A stretch of DNA of 64,000 bases from Beroe forskalii (GCA_011033025.1 WFMF01000222.1:186001-250000), one strand, 5' to 3'; positions 27,001 to 50,594 are shown, counted from the first letter of the stretch. A program made the numbers and translations. The notes: generated from the letters alone by a model not told the origin.

Positions 27001-28831
27001 ATTTACACGGGATTTTCGACTTGACTACGTTGAAATGAGTTTAAATACGACTAATGCACGTGAAATTAGATCTAGTTGCCATATTTCAGCACGTGAGTAC
27101 ACACGGACGTTTTGTAGAAATTAGGGGATTTGAAGAAATTTATGTTTACACGGGATTTTCGACTTGATTATGTTGAAATGAGTTTAAATAAGACTAACGG
27201 AGTCTGAATAACGGGGGTCTGAATAACGGGGGTCCGAATGACGGGGTCCGAATGACGGGGGTCCGAATAACGGGGTCCGAATAACAGGGGTCCGCATAAC
27301 GGGGCCCGAATGACGGGAGTCCGAATAACGGGGTCCGAATAACGGGGTCCGAATAACGGGGGTCCGAATAACAGGGGTCCGAATAACGGGGGTCCGAATA
27401 AAGGGGTCCGAATAACGGGGGTCCGAGTAACATGGGTTTAAACTACATACATCTGTCAAGATATCACCACCAAAACCGTTGGACGGTTGGTCTAGTAACC
27501 CCCCGCGGGTTTGGATGTGACAACGGAACCTAAAAAGAGACAAAATGGGCTGATAACATCCAAACCAGCGGGGGGTTACTAGACCAACCGTCCAACGGTT
27601 TTGGTGGTGATAAAATACAAGACAAAGATCTTCAAATTAATATCGTAAATTTGATACCTATTAGATATCTTCAAATTTACAACCGTTTTATCTATTAATC
27701 CAAAATGAAGTTGAATCTAAGCGGCTCAAAATTCAACTTTTCTGTTTTAATAAGCTTGGGCGCTTTACCAAGATATTGAAGCACTTGACACCAGCATTAA
27801 GCAAGTGGCTTGATAGTAGCTTAGTAAGTTGACTCACTTGACACCAGCAAGGATCTTGAGGAGAGTGGATCTCCCGGATCCAGAAGGTCCCATGATCGCA
27901 GTCACTTGTTTCCCGTAAAACTCACCGTAACATTTGTTCAGCTTTATGCCACGATCTGAAGAGAAATGTACGGTTGGCATAGGTTACAGTACGGATAATA
28001 AGTACGTATGATAAGATAATAGGCGGGTGAGTGTAGGGTCATAATCAAGGCTTAGAATGTTGATTCAATGACGTAAAATTGCCTTTTTCCCTGCTCAACC
28101 AATTGCATACCAGTTGATCACGAGACTAGAAAAATCCTTATCTCTAAAAAAGTTTAAATTTCAAAGAGCGTTTGAAATCGACTTCTGTTATCGTGTAAAA
28201 TCGAATAATCGAATTTCCTTAAACTCTTAAATTTGAAAATTGAGATTGCTGTGCTGATTCAGGACGGTGATGCAAGTGTGGCTATCTTTAAAATAAAATA
28301 AGTTTAAAAGTGATGAATCTTTGATATCTGAGCTTTTGAATGGCTTCAGCATGTGTAAAATATTACAACTTGACACGTTCTTGATTATATCATTGTATGA
28401 TGTACATTGTAAATTGTACAATGTACATTGACCGAGGAAGCCCTTTCTGTATATAATAACACACGGAATTGAGTGAACAGGTGCTTCATGATATAATTCT
28501 GTGTGAATGGAACATTTTACATTGTTGCTACACTTCCAACAGATGTCGAGTAGATTGTTGCAACGCTTCCAACAGAATATGTAGAGTGGATAGGTTGCCA
28601 GATGCAAACTTCAAATGGGAGAAAACGGGAGATAAATTATTTACATACACCCTACATAAATACATGATATGGATATGCGCAACAAACGTATGTACCCTGT
28701 TTATCTGAAGCCACGTACCTGTAGCACAGCAGACAAGGTCGAATCTGAGGCAGTTGTCCGGGTAGAGTTTCTGTTCGACCATCGGAACTTTGCTCTCGCC
28801 GTTACAGAGACCTTTCTTAGCTTCACTGTCG
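15075..28831 (-). CDS. ABCG-family half-transporter with a catalytically degenerate NBD
   Basis: Order NBD then TMD, as in ABCG proteins. NBD exons: 28719-28831, 27838-27955, 25776-25890, 25448-25555, 24999-25093, 24533-24659, 24211-24319. Linker: 19217-19332, 18662-18738. TMD: 17661-17812, 17315-17461, 17055-17164, 15792-15924, and a last exon from 15324 to the stop at 15075. All junctions are in phase except the last. Landmarks: AIMGPSGSGRSTLLKILAG, NLTVKETLR, LYVLAEGQCAYSG, YQRERFNRWYSS, FYLAKMLAELPVEII. Key residues are changed: Walker A Lys to Arg (27870-27872), Q-loop Gln to His (25818-25820), the SGGE signature to LTLVE, Walker B Asp-Glu to Gln-Asp (25007-25012), H-loop His to Lys (24572-24574). 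ATP hydrolysis is therefore doubtful; it may partner an active half-transporter or act as a pseudo-transporter (inference). The first coding exon is not secured: a candidate ATG exon at about 30961-30984 ends in the required phase 2. About 590 residues are visible, near the normal ABCG length. Confidence 0.85.
15748..15812 (-). repeat. 32-bp tandem duplication across an ABCG splice donor
   Basis: On the minus strand catcttctcttcaaaa followed by gtaagtgggg occurs twice, 32 bp apart, so the exon has two equivalent GTAAGT donors. The first leaves phase 1 and the second phase 0. Neither fits the nearest downstream acceptor at 15324/15325, which needs phase 2. Confidence 0.85.
16051..16858. mobile_element. 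808-bp inverted-repeat element in an ABCG intron
   Basis: Left end taggggaaatcacggtcaaa and right end (reverse complement) taggggaagtcacggtcaaa differ at one base over 20. The motif ggtcaaatggga recurs inside in both orientations. No transposase frame is visible. It lies wholly within the intron between 15924 and 17055. Confidence 0.8.
17445..17556 (-). repeat. Duplicated 3' splice site at an ABCG exon
   Basis: On the minus strand the acceptor gtgtttcag and the following codons (acaggtacatgtgca) occur twice, 67 bp apart. The downstream one (exon starting at 17461) keeps the full TMD reading frame. The upstream copy has diverged and runs into intron-like sequence. Confidence 0.75.
17903..18113. 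mobile_element. Degenerate copy of the taccttagg MITE family
   Basis: Ends match imperfectly as inverted repeats (tttacttaggcgacacattta against ttaccttacg...gattta). The interior keeps the aaatcctcat/ggatttt pair and a TGACGTCA. It sits in an ABCG intron. Confidence 0.5.
20645..21169 (+). CDS. Small UBA-like protein (86 aa), nested in the ABCG gene
   Basis: Exon 1 (20645-20830, 62 codons) starts MSSSFDKYCSRLGYPDHL and ends in phase 0 at GTATAT. Exon 2 (21095-21169) follows ctccttgcag and ends KDNNKKK then TGA. The first 45 residues look like a three-helix UBA or CUE-type fold: F-x5-LGY near the start and a later RALGSKASTSDLLAAVL stretch. This layout resembles the N-terminal domain of the Regnase/N4BP1 group, but the NYN nuclease domain is absent (family match is inference). 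The gene lies on the opposite strand, inside the ABCG intron between 19332 and 24211. A possible poly(A) signal AATAAA is at 21885-21890. Codon use and the clean junction argue for a functional gene. Confidence 0.65.
21885..21890 (+). terminator. Candidate poly(A) signal of the UBA-like gene
   Basis: AATAAA about 715 bp after the stop codon, in AT-rich sequence. No closer canonical signal was noticed. Confidence 0.35.
21891..24210. other. Remainder of the large ABCG intron
   Basis: Apart from the inverted-repeat element at 22213-22615 it holds a ggggcta-rich stretch (about 23020-23420, many variants of gaggggctagt and ggggctatttatg) that looks like a degenerate repeat. There are two TGACGTCAT motifs near 24130-24170. 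No exon was found. Confidence 0.45.
22213..22615. mobile_element. 403-bp inverted-repeat element
   Basis: The left end ccgtcggccgaggtcgtcta and the reverse complement of the right end (ccgtcggccgtctattttct) share ccgtcggcc and then gtctattttctc...gcacaaagttgacgc with small gaps. There is no long frame. It behaves as a non-autonomous DNA transposon. Confidence 0.65.
26947..27196 (+). repeat. Direct repeat of about 107 bp
   Basis: Copy A (26947-27053) and copy B (about 27089-27196) both start gcacgtgagt and contain cggacgttttgtagaaatta and gggattttcgacttgat/cta. They end at gtttaaata(c/a)gactaa. Copy B runs straight into the gtccgaataacggg minisatellite. Confidence 0.8.
27185..27440 (+). repeat. 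15-16-bp minisatellite (gtccgaataacgggg)
   Basis: Sixteen or so units of gtccgaataacgggg with one-base length changes. Minus-strand frames reading PLFGP, RYSDP and VIRTP repeats are products of the array, not genes. Confidence 0.9.
27462..27612. mobile_element. 151-bp hairpin MITE
   Basis: The left arm (tatcaccaccaaaaccgttg, onward to gtttggatgt) is repeated in reverse complement at the right end (acatccaaac onward to ggtggtgata). The arms are about 56 bp, nearly perfect, around a loop of about 40 bp. Inside an ABCG intron. Confidence 0.85.
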
Positions 28832-28999
28832 CTGATGTAACCTGCGTCGTTTTATATGTCAAGAAATTATTTGGTCTTGAACTTGAAGTCTTTCAAAAAA
28901 AGGAGGTAGAAACATTTCATGATTTAAATTGAAACGCTAGAATTAGGAGAAACACTACAATCTTACTAATGAAATCGCAGATTGTGTTTTTTTCTCTGT

Positions 29000-30200
29000 C
29001 GGTCACGTTTTTGTCCTTTTGTAGACACATTTTAGGGCGCCCACGTGCAGTATGGATATAAGCGCGCGCGTTGCTATAGTTGCATATTGTGCGCGCGTTC
29101 ATTTCTGTTCATAAATGCTGTTTTGAATACGTTGCTCCGTAACTTTTGATTTGACTGGAATTTTTCGATGCGGTAAAAAGTATTCAACTATAATTTATAA
29201 TTCAATAATTTATAATAATTTATAATATTGATACGAATTGTAGGGTTTAAATTTGTGAACGAGCTGCTGCGTAGCAGCGCCGAGTAAGCTGTGTATTTGC
29301 AGGCTCAACGGGCCTGCTAGTTGAATATAATGTAGACAAGAGTAAGAGCCGAGAGTAATTGAGCAAAATTAATGATGAATAGAACAGCGATCACCTTCCA
29401 TACATATGCTAATCACGTGGTGTTATCCATCATCCAAACGTTGCAACCCCCATCTTCCATCCTTCTATCCTTCAACTTAATTGAACTTCGACGTAGAAAT
29501 TTGTGGTGTTTCTGTTCGCTTTTATCCTGTGGTCACGCTGTGCACATAATCTCTAATATAATTTCGTAGCCTCTGTATTATGTACGTCCGTAACGATTTT
29601 TGTCCTTTTGTTGAAGCCTGCACGTGCAGTATGGATATATGCGCGCGCCTTGCTATGGTACCATGTTGCGCGCGTTCATTTCTCCTTAATGCTGTTTTGA
29701 ATACGGTGCTCCATAACTTTTGATATGGTTGGAATTTTTTGATGCGGTAAAAAGTATTTATAAGTTGATTTGAAAATTTGCGAACGAGGTGCTGTGCAGC
29801 AGCGCCGAGTGAGCTGTGTATTTGCAGGCCCAACGGGCCTGCTATAAAGTAAAGTGAGTGTATGGGATTCGTGTCGGCGTGTGTGTGGGACTCTGTGTCG
29901 TTATCATAGATTAGAATGGAAAAACCGTGTGTATGGACACTGTGTCGATGTGTGTATGGATTTGTGTCGGCATGCACGTGCAGATAGTAAAAAATGCTTG
30001 CGTTGCTATGGTAACATGTATAGTGTGTGAATTTCATTTCTTGCTTTGTTGGTTTTGTTACGCTGGCTGCACCCCTGGAGTGCATAACTTTGGTTCTGAT
30101 TCGAATTTTTCGATGTGGTAAAAAGATTTTCATTAATTTAAACTGCATAGGTCCGAAATTTGCGAACGCGACGCTGCGCGTAGCAGCGCCGAACGGGCCT
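29000..30200 (+). repeat. Cluster of three related dispersed-repeat copies
   Basis: Copies at about 29000-29330, 29595-29850 and 29870-30200 share, in order, gcacgtgcagtatggatata, a gcgcgcg stretch, ctggaatttttcgatgcggt with aaaaagt, and a tail of tgctgcgtagcagcgcc and aacgggcctgctag. A fourth partial copy is at 40978-41152 and a related piece at about 55300-55440. The 208-codon minus frame crossing this cluster is a repeat by-product. It may be a SINE or MITE family; no clear terminal repeats were found. Confidence 0.7.
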
Positions 30201-30286
30201 TCTATAGTCGGCGTATTTGAAATTGGCGGATCGGATAGAACATCCGCGCCGGCTCACAAGTAAACTTGGTCACGTGACATCAAGAC

Positions 30287-31117
30287 ATGGGCCAATCAGA
30301 GGGCAGTAGGAGACGCTGGACGCGCGCGCAACTCAGCGCGTTCTCAGAGACAGATAGTCCTCGAACGCAGGACGATTCATCCGCTGAAAGGTACTCACGA
30401 ATTAGAGACAGGACGGCAGAGGACCTGAGGTATGGTGATTCCACCTTAACCCAAACTTTCCAAAGTATTCAAGTATAAGTACATTGCTTGTTGAAACACT
30501 CGACAAAACTGCCAAGCGGGACAAAATATGAGAGAGAAACGAGCTTCAAGTTGATCAAGAAGCGTTTCTCATCTTCCAAGCAGTCTCAACGTAGGAGACA
30601 ATGCATCTGTTTTCTGATCAGGAAGTCCGATGTTTTTCCAATCATATCCTGTATAATAATATTTCCTTGTGTTTGAAGAATCATGACAGACCTGAATATT
30701 GTTACAATCTTATGCTGTAAAAATTTGGAGCTGTTGTACCTTGTCTACCTTCAAATAGTCTGATCACCGTCTGATATCCAAAAAGCAAATTTGAAAGCTT
30801 GTTTATCATTAATTTATGCTCATAAACTGAGTAATCACATTGAGGTACAAATAACGACGGAGAGACAAGGCTGCCTAGATTGGCTGCCAGAGCCTGTTTC
30901 ATAATAAGAAACACTATTATTGAACGTGTTCAAGTCCGACAAATTGTCTTGATTATGCTTTACCTACATAGTAATTCGAAAAGCATGCTATAAGCATAGC
31001 TATAAGCATCACCACAATAATCTTTAATTTACACCATGTATCATTTCAGGTAACCCGACTATCGTCAGGTGGAACAAATATAGCGATCGACTGACTGAGA
31101 TATGGTCTCTGTCATGA
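30287..31117 (+). CDS. Possible small two-exon protein (62-63 aa)
   Basis: Exon 1 (30287-30429) starts MGQSEGSRRRWTRAQLSAFS in CpG-rich sequence and ends in phase 2 at GTATGG. A compatible second exon (31069-31117) follows atcgtcag, reads WNKYSDRLTEIWSLS and stops at TGA. The exon-1 end ERYSRIRDRTAEDLR and the exon-2 start are both charged and helical. Family not recognised. The exon-2 acceptor has a weak pyrimidine tract, so this model is tentative; exon 1 could instead be a 5' exon of another transcript. It lies between the 5' ends of the ABCG (minus) and UBE2K (plus) genes. Confidence 0.4.
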
Positions 31118-32006
31118 CGATTCGATTGGTGAGGTAGGAAATTCTAAATCTCAAATGTGCCCAGATTTTCTCTAAAGTTATTACCCCGATAAAAATATTT
31201 CCTTGTGTTTCGATCCGAATGAGATTTACTAGAAATGGCACAAAATCACAAATTTGGTCGCTAAAACAGTAGCATTTTGGCTTGTTATTATCTCACAAGC
31301 AATTTCTAAGATTTTGGGCACTCACGAGGCGTTCATATAAGTCTTTTGTACACTTAAACAACATTATTGTGATTTCAGGCGACTCGCATGCTACACTCTA
31401 TGGTGAAGATAAAGCTCTTGAAGGCTGCCGGTTAAATTCGTCATATCATCTCGGTGGCACATTCTATAATTTAAAAAACCCCCCGTTTGGGGTAAAACCT
31501 ACCAAAACCTTTTCTGAAAATTTTTCCCTTTGAAAATAAAAATAAAAAAATTGTATGAAAGTATTAAATAGTGTTGATAAAGCATATTCCTATTTCTTAT
31601 ATATTCTTGTTTAATTCATGTGTACTGTGTACCTACTGAACTACTGCTTCTCAAATCTATTTTGCTGTATGTTCTAAATCATCGGCTATCCTCAATCTCA
31701 ATTAATGCCTCATGAACTGTAATATTAATAATTAAGCTCATCAAACAATGCAGTGTAGATAAAAGTAAGTAACTTATAGGTGCTATTGTTCTTAGTTAGT
31801 ATATAATTTAGTGCACTATTCAATGATGAATACTCGGCTTTGTTCATTGAACGATGCATTTAAATACCATTCATCATATTTTGAGGAAGTCTACAGCTCT
31901 ATATGAGATAAGGTGTTCTTGGGTACGTGAGCTAGTTGAGTAGAAAGGAAGTAAGTTACCATATCTCTTGTATTGGTAACGATACCAATAGTTTGGAGGT
32001 AGAGAC

Positions 32007-45084
<13,078 letters not shown>

Positions 45085-45954
45085 AGTATCTTCCCCTCTC
45101 CGGTACCTATTATTACCAACACGTGACACTTGGTAACGCGTTACACGTGCCCCGTGATCGAGGAATGGGTAAATTGTTACAAGCAATCAAGGGTATTCTC
45201 ATCCGTGGCAATTTCTACACACATACTCTCGCACGCGCATTGTAGTGGAGTGCTGATGTTAAATTTCCATGATCATCTACGTCTTTTCTATAACAAGACG
45301 AGCCACATACACGTCGAAGGCATATATACAAATGGAGCTATATAATTGACACTTTAGAGTACTATATAGCATTGGAGATATATATGAATTTCGTTGCAGT
45401 TTGTACACTTGTTGAGGTTTGTAATTGTTAAATTTGGGGAAAACTGTTTTGAGTTTTCAAGACTGATTTCTACGTTTGTCATATGGTATAATTGTACTGA
45501 TTATATCCATGTGTATTTGTTTAGTTACTAAACTAGAATGGGATGATATTTGGACTGGAAACTTATATCAGGACGTTGGAATGTGTCTCTGTTTACTAAA
45601 ACTGTATATCATTTAAAGAGATCCTTGGTTCTGTATTGAAATTAATAAAGATTATTAATTATCTTTGGTCGTTCTCTGTTTTGTATTCGATGCAAAAAGC
45701 TCTACGACTAATGATTAATGAATCGTTCACATAATCTATTTTTAGACGATTTCAAGTCCCCCCGGCCCTTACTCCCAATCATTCTTTCAGTATTACTTGC
45801 AACAATAACATGCAGCGCATTTATTTGAAACCCCTCCCTTCCTTGGCTGATTATTACGTCCCATAATGCTCGGTAAAAGTTAAATTTTCCTCCGTTCGAT
45901 GTTTGAAGTAGTGTTGTAAACTTTAGAATTAATGCTTGGTATCTCCTATATAGG
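45085..45954 (+). other. UBE2K 3' flank, copy 1
   Basis: Probable 3' UTR with a candidate poly(A) signal at 45644-45649, followed by about 300 bp of spacer to the NCBP2AS2-like exon. Strongly similar to 52875-53698 over its first 580 bp, less so after the poly(A) site. Confidence 0.5.
45644..45649 (+). terminator. Candidate UBE2K poly(A) signal, copy 1
   Basis: AATAAA 560 bp after the stop codon; the copy-2 equivalent at 53437-53442 is also intact. Sequence similarity between the copies falls off soon after this point. Confidence 0.5.
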
Positions 45955-46050
45955 ATGGTACCATGGAACGCTGTGATTCAGCTAGCAGTAGCAGTGTCAC
46001 GGTCCCCTGCAGTACAGCGTCTCATCCTTTCTGTGGTGCCGGATCTCACT
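45955..46050 (+). CDS. First exon of NCBP2AS2-like gene, duplicate copy 1
   Basis: Encodes MVPWNAVIQLAVAV... through SVVPDLT (32 codons), ending in phase 0 at GTGAGT. It is identical in protein to the exon at 53699-53794; the two DNA differences (gta/gtg and ccg/cca) are silent. No exon 2 follows within this copy: a 4.9-kb transposon island starts about 40 bp later. It could act as an alternative first exon spliced to 54167, or be a stranded remnant. The conserved frame and donor favour recent duplication or use. Confidence 0.55.
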
Positions 46051-46389
46051 GTGAGTTTATGTTAAACTGTTTGATTTTCATACATATGCTGCCCTTACCT
46101 TCCAAAAGTGGGTAGCAGGAGTAGCACTGCTACCGAGGGGATTTTTTTCAAAACCGAGGGGATTTTCAAGTCAAGATGCACGCATGCGCAGCGTGCGTGC
46201 CGCGCCGAAATCTCGAATGAAAATTTGATAAAAATTGTATTTATTTGCAACTAATGTGTTCTAATAACAACGTAGATCAATTTCAACTGTAAAGATGCAT
46301 ATGTGAGGGGAATACAAACATACGAAGGGACGTGAGGGGAAGTGATCATAAGGTGAGGGGAAGCGGGAAGTGAAGCAAGGGTAAGTGAA

Positions 46390-49300
46390 GTAGTTTTTTT
46401 TTTTTTTTTTAATTTAAAATCACAAATAGTATACACAACAAATTATACATTGTCACTTGCCCTATATAAAATAAATCATGAAACATGAAGATGCCCCAAC
46501 CAAAAGATTTGAATAATAATAGTTGAATAAGAAATAAACATAGTAGAGTCCAACTTGTTGCATATTATGCTATGAGTGGGGCAAGTGCAGAGTAGTCGAA
46601 AGTACTCTAATCTCTATGCTGCACAATTACGCCCTCAAAAATCTTATATCACACAGATTGGTTAGTTACATAATTGGTAAAATTGCATTAAAAGTAGATG
46701 GTAAGAATTTATCTTAAAAATAATAAGATAGTGATAAATTACTTTTATTACTCTGAGTGCTTGAGTGATATAAATCTCTGCAATATTCAAAAAAGATGTA
46801 TGTGATGTGGGTGGTGAACCTGAACCTGGTGATCCCTATGAACATGATATGAATCCTTGTATACCTTTTTCCTTTCTTCCTGTTCCTTACCTATCTTCCT
46901 GTCCCTTACCCTTATCATAGGAAAGCACATGTTTAGGGATAATAACATATTAACCAAAATTAGTCAAATTCACTGTCCGCTTTCATCCAGAGATATTCCT
47001 TGAGTTTAGTCTTAAAGGTTGTTGGCAATTTTCAGATCTTATATTCAATGGAACTTTATTCCAAAGTAAATGTGTACGGTAGAAGTATGAATTTTTTAAA
47101 ACATCTATTCTAGGTTTTATGGAGCATTCTAATTGAAGTTCATCAGATGATGACATACTCCCTAGTATATATCGAGTTAATTTTGGGTCAGGGAGGTGCT
47201 TCTTCCTAAGATATTCAGGGATACTTGAAAATGGGCTAGGATGATTAAACATCTTATAGAACAAGACTAAGTCGTTATAATCAAACTTGTATTTCATTGG
47301 CAGGACATCTAGATTCTTTAATTTAAGGTGGTATTCTGATTTGGTATAGCTGCAAAATCTTCACTGAAAACCCACTTAACGGCTCTTTTCATGGCTTCAA
47401 ACTTTTTTTTTTTTTTTTTTTTTTTTTCTAACCTCAGTGTCCCAAAATCACTATCAGAACTTAGATGCCCACTCTGCCCGCGAGAAAACAGGACCCCGCC
47501 GATAAGCTCTTACCAAACAGAGGTTCTGTTTCCGCGGAGCAGCGTGGATAAATAGAAGGCCCCCCATCCCAGATCTGGTGATTTTTTTAATAGGACAGAA
47601 AGTATTCCACGCTACCAGCAAATGACTCATGGCCCGGGCTCAAGGCCAATCTTAACTTGTAATAACGAGTCAGGTCAGGGTCATTTCTGGTACTGTCTTT
47701 ACAGAAGTGGATGACCGGTCACCTGCGTGGGGATACTCTCATGGAATTAAAGGTGATTAAAGACAGCTGAGGAAAAGGTAAGATGTAAAGGTTATTGCTA
47801 GTCAGGATTGTAAATAATAATGTACATAAACGGAAAATATATTGAAAAAAAAATGAATGAAATGGTAGAATTAAAATAAACACAAGGAAATTTATTAGGC
47901 GTTATTTCCCAAACACTAGGGATTGCGTGGTGAGTGCTTGAGCCTCTACCAAAAGTGGTGGAACACCTGGGAGATAAGAGGTATCCTGATTCATGAAAAG
48001 AACTGAAATAGAGAGAAGCCACCCAGAATTGGAGGTGGGGAGTATGGGTTAATTAAGAAAGAGCAACGACTAGGTTCCTGAGTGCTAGAACATTGTGCCA
48101 CGCAGAGCACTTTCAATGTTCTGCTTTTCCCCAGTTAGAGCCAACCAAACAAGCCTCACAAAACCTTGCCATATCAACGGTTTTTCAAGCTGGAACTGTT
48201 TGCTGATATACCATTTCGCAGCTAGATTTAGGTAGTTAACAATATCGTTACTATGATTCAATAAGATAAAATGGACTAGGTTATTGTCCCTATAGGGGTC
48301 AATTTTCCGCAAAATAAAAGTCTTAAGCTGCTTTAAGAAAGAAATGGTGTGAGGACAGTGGATAAAAATGTGCGGAAGTGTTTCAATAGCGAGATTACAC
48401 TTCAGACAGTTTGAGCTATCAGTAACAATATTCATTTTAAATCTACTATACCTACAAGTTGAGATTCTCAACAGAAGTTTGTACTGAAACTGGATGAGCT
48501 TGTAATTGTTGGTTAATGTATACAGATTATTAAAAACTGACACCCAGTTTATAGAACTCGTATTGAGATCTCTACACCATTCCTGGAGGGGCGCCAGGGT
48601 CTCAGGGTCAATGTAAGGCATCATTAATCTTCTCAGCTCCCTTGCTTTGATTGGTGAACCTGAGTTTTCTGCTAATATAGTGGAAATATTGACCGTTCAT
48701 CGATCAAAAGCAATATTGGTTACCGACGCCTATGCCCCTCACAATAGTGTTTGATTGCAATACGAATCATGGAAAATTCAGTTTCCGACATTTCCCGCGA
48801 ATCAATGTGCCATCTAGTACAGAATTGACTATGGGACAGTAAGGAATTAGAATCACTGGAGAGGAAATGCGAAATATATAAAATACCCTTGCTAATGAGG
48901 CTGTCCTCCCAGAGTTTCCTACCCCATAACCCTGTTATGTGTCTGTACTGCCCACACACCTATCAACAAAAACCAGCATACCTCGTTGCTGCCCTATTCT
49001 TCCATTCCGCGTAGCAGTCTAGCAGGTCTTGAAGGTAATCACATCCCTTCTGTGCCACCCCGCTTTCTATGGAGATAAGAGTATTAGTAGGGTATTTAAG
49101 CTGTTGTAAGAGAATATCTTTCCAAGAGTGATGATAGTTGGCATCGAAGATCTTGGTGGAGAAGGGTTAATTTGAGACCAATTATGAAATCTGTAGGATA
49201 GATCATATCTAAACCTCCTTCTTCCTTGGACCTCGTAACTATATCCCGTTTGATTTTGTCTCTCTTACAGCCCCAGAGGAAGTGGAAAACAAGAGTGTTG

Positions 49301-50565
49301 AGACGCTGAATAATCAGATTGCTAGGTTTCAGCAGCGGTATAGCTATATACGTAAATTGGGAAAGAATTAATTTACTTTCCCGAGCAATGTTAGGTCTCG
49401 CTTGCTCCAAATATCGGTGATATTCTTTGCCTTTTCCAGCTTAGACTCATAGTTAAGGCGACTTATGTCAGTCAAAGACATGTTGTTATTAAACTCCACA
49501 CCCAGGGCAGTGAAGGAATGCTTTTAACAAAATCAGCGCCATACTTATTAGTAATACAGTCAAGCAGCTCCTTGTTATGTCTAGCCCTGGGGTACACCTT
49601 GTCTTAGTAACGTTAGCCCTACACCCTGAGTGCACCTGAACTCCGTGAACTCCTGCACTAACGCGTCAATACACTGAATGCTAGCCTGGGTAAAATATCC
49701 GTATCATCTGCAAACAGGCTGAGAAAATATCAGCACCATGGATGTTTATGCCCTTTATTTCGGGCCTTAAAGATAACTTGGAGGAGCACATCTGAGCCAC
49801 CAAAAGAAATAGGATTGGGGAGAGAGGACTGCCTTGATGCAGATGTATGTGATGTGGGTGGTGAACCTGAACCTGGTGATCCCTATGAACATGATATGAA
49901 TCCCTTGTATACCTTTTCCCTTTCTTCCTGTTCCTTACCTATCTTCCTGTCCCTTACCCTTATCATAGGAAAGCACATGTTTAGGATAATAACATATTAA
50001 CCAAAATTAGTCAAATTCACTGTCCGCTTTCATCCAGAGATATTCCTTGAGTTTAGTCTTAAAGGTTGTTAAGCAATTTTCAGATCTTATATTCAATGGA
50101 ACTTCATTCAAAGTAAATGTGTACGGTAGAAGTATGAATTTTTAAAAACATCTATTCTAGGTTTTATGGAGCATTCTAATTGAAGTTCATCAGATGATGA
50201 CATACTCCTAGTATATCGAGTTAATTTTGGGTCAGGGAGGTGCTTCTTCCTAAGATATTCAGGGATACTTGAAAATGGGCTAGGATGATTAAACATCTTA
50301 TAGAACAAGACTAAGTCGTTATAATCAAACTTGTATTTCATTGGCAGGACATCTAGATTCTTTAATTTAAGGTGGTATTCTGATTTGGTATAGCTGCAAA
50401 ATCTTCACTGAAACCCACTTAACGGCTCTTTTCTGCATGGCTTCAAACTTATCAATGTTTGTTTTGTGCACTGGCCTCCAAATTTGTGAACAGTGCTCAA
50501 ACTGTGACCGAATTATAGCTAAAATAAAATTTTACGTTGATTTGTGTTTCTATTGAAGGAGCAAT
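46390..50565 (-). mobile_element. LINE A, minus strand, C-terminal ORF2 remnant split by LINE B
   Basis: A poly(T) run at 46394-46410 marks the poly(A) tail on the plus strand. The coding remnant appears twice because of the 608-bp duplication: YKFDYNDLVLFYKMFNHPSP at 47290-47230 and 50335-50275. Upstream (about 50400-50520) the minus strand reads FEHCSQIWRP and FEAMQKRAVKW, the vW-P and E-x-vQ-k-RA pattern of the end of many non-LTR reverse transcriptases of the CR1/Jockey type. The element is 5' truncated and frame-broken. Confidence 0.7.
47403..49841 (-). mobile_element. LINE B, minus strand, 5'-truncated and decayed (L1/Tx1-like)
   Basis: A 25-nt poly(T) at 47403-47427 is the tail. Minus-strand pieces of one reverse transcriptase are visible in several frames: QGSPLSPILFLL (about 49830), LSLFADDTDI (about 49715), FHFLWGCKRDKIKRDIV with EEGGLDMIYP (49096-49410), and SNCLKCNLAIETLPHIFIHC (48085-48624), the C-x2-C-...-H-x4-C zinc-finger-like end. 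Frameshifts prevent expression. Flanked on both sides by the same approx. 608 bp of LINE A. Confidence 0.75.
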
Positions 50566-50594
50566 TTCTTTCAAGAAGGCCATTTTTTGACTGG

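Larger units (their letters stand above)
25891..27837 (-). other. ABCG intron with several repeats
   Basis: Contains the 26947-27196 direct repeat, the 27185-27440 minisatellite and the 27462-27612 hairpin. Several TGACGTCA palindromes lie near 26211, 26229 and 26598. No coding sequence is visible. Confidence 0.5.

Noticed and set aside
27184-27543. 119-codon minus-strand ORF with PLFGP/RYSDP repeats
   Set aside because: It is a translation of the gtccgaataacgggg minisatellite.
29522-30148. 208-codon minus-strand ORF
   Set aside because: It lies across copies of a dispersed repeat, has low-complexity THADTN repeats and no splice or family support.
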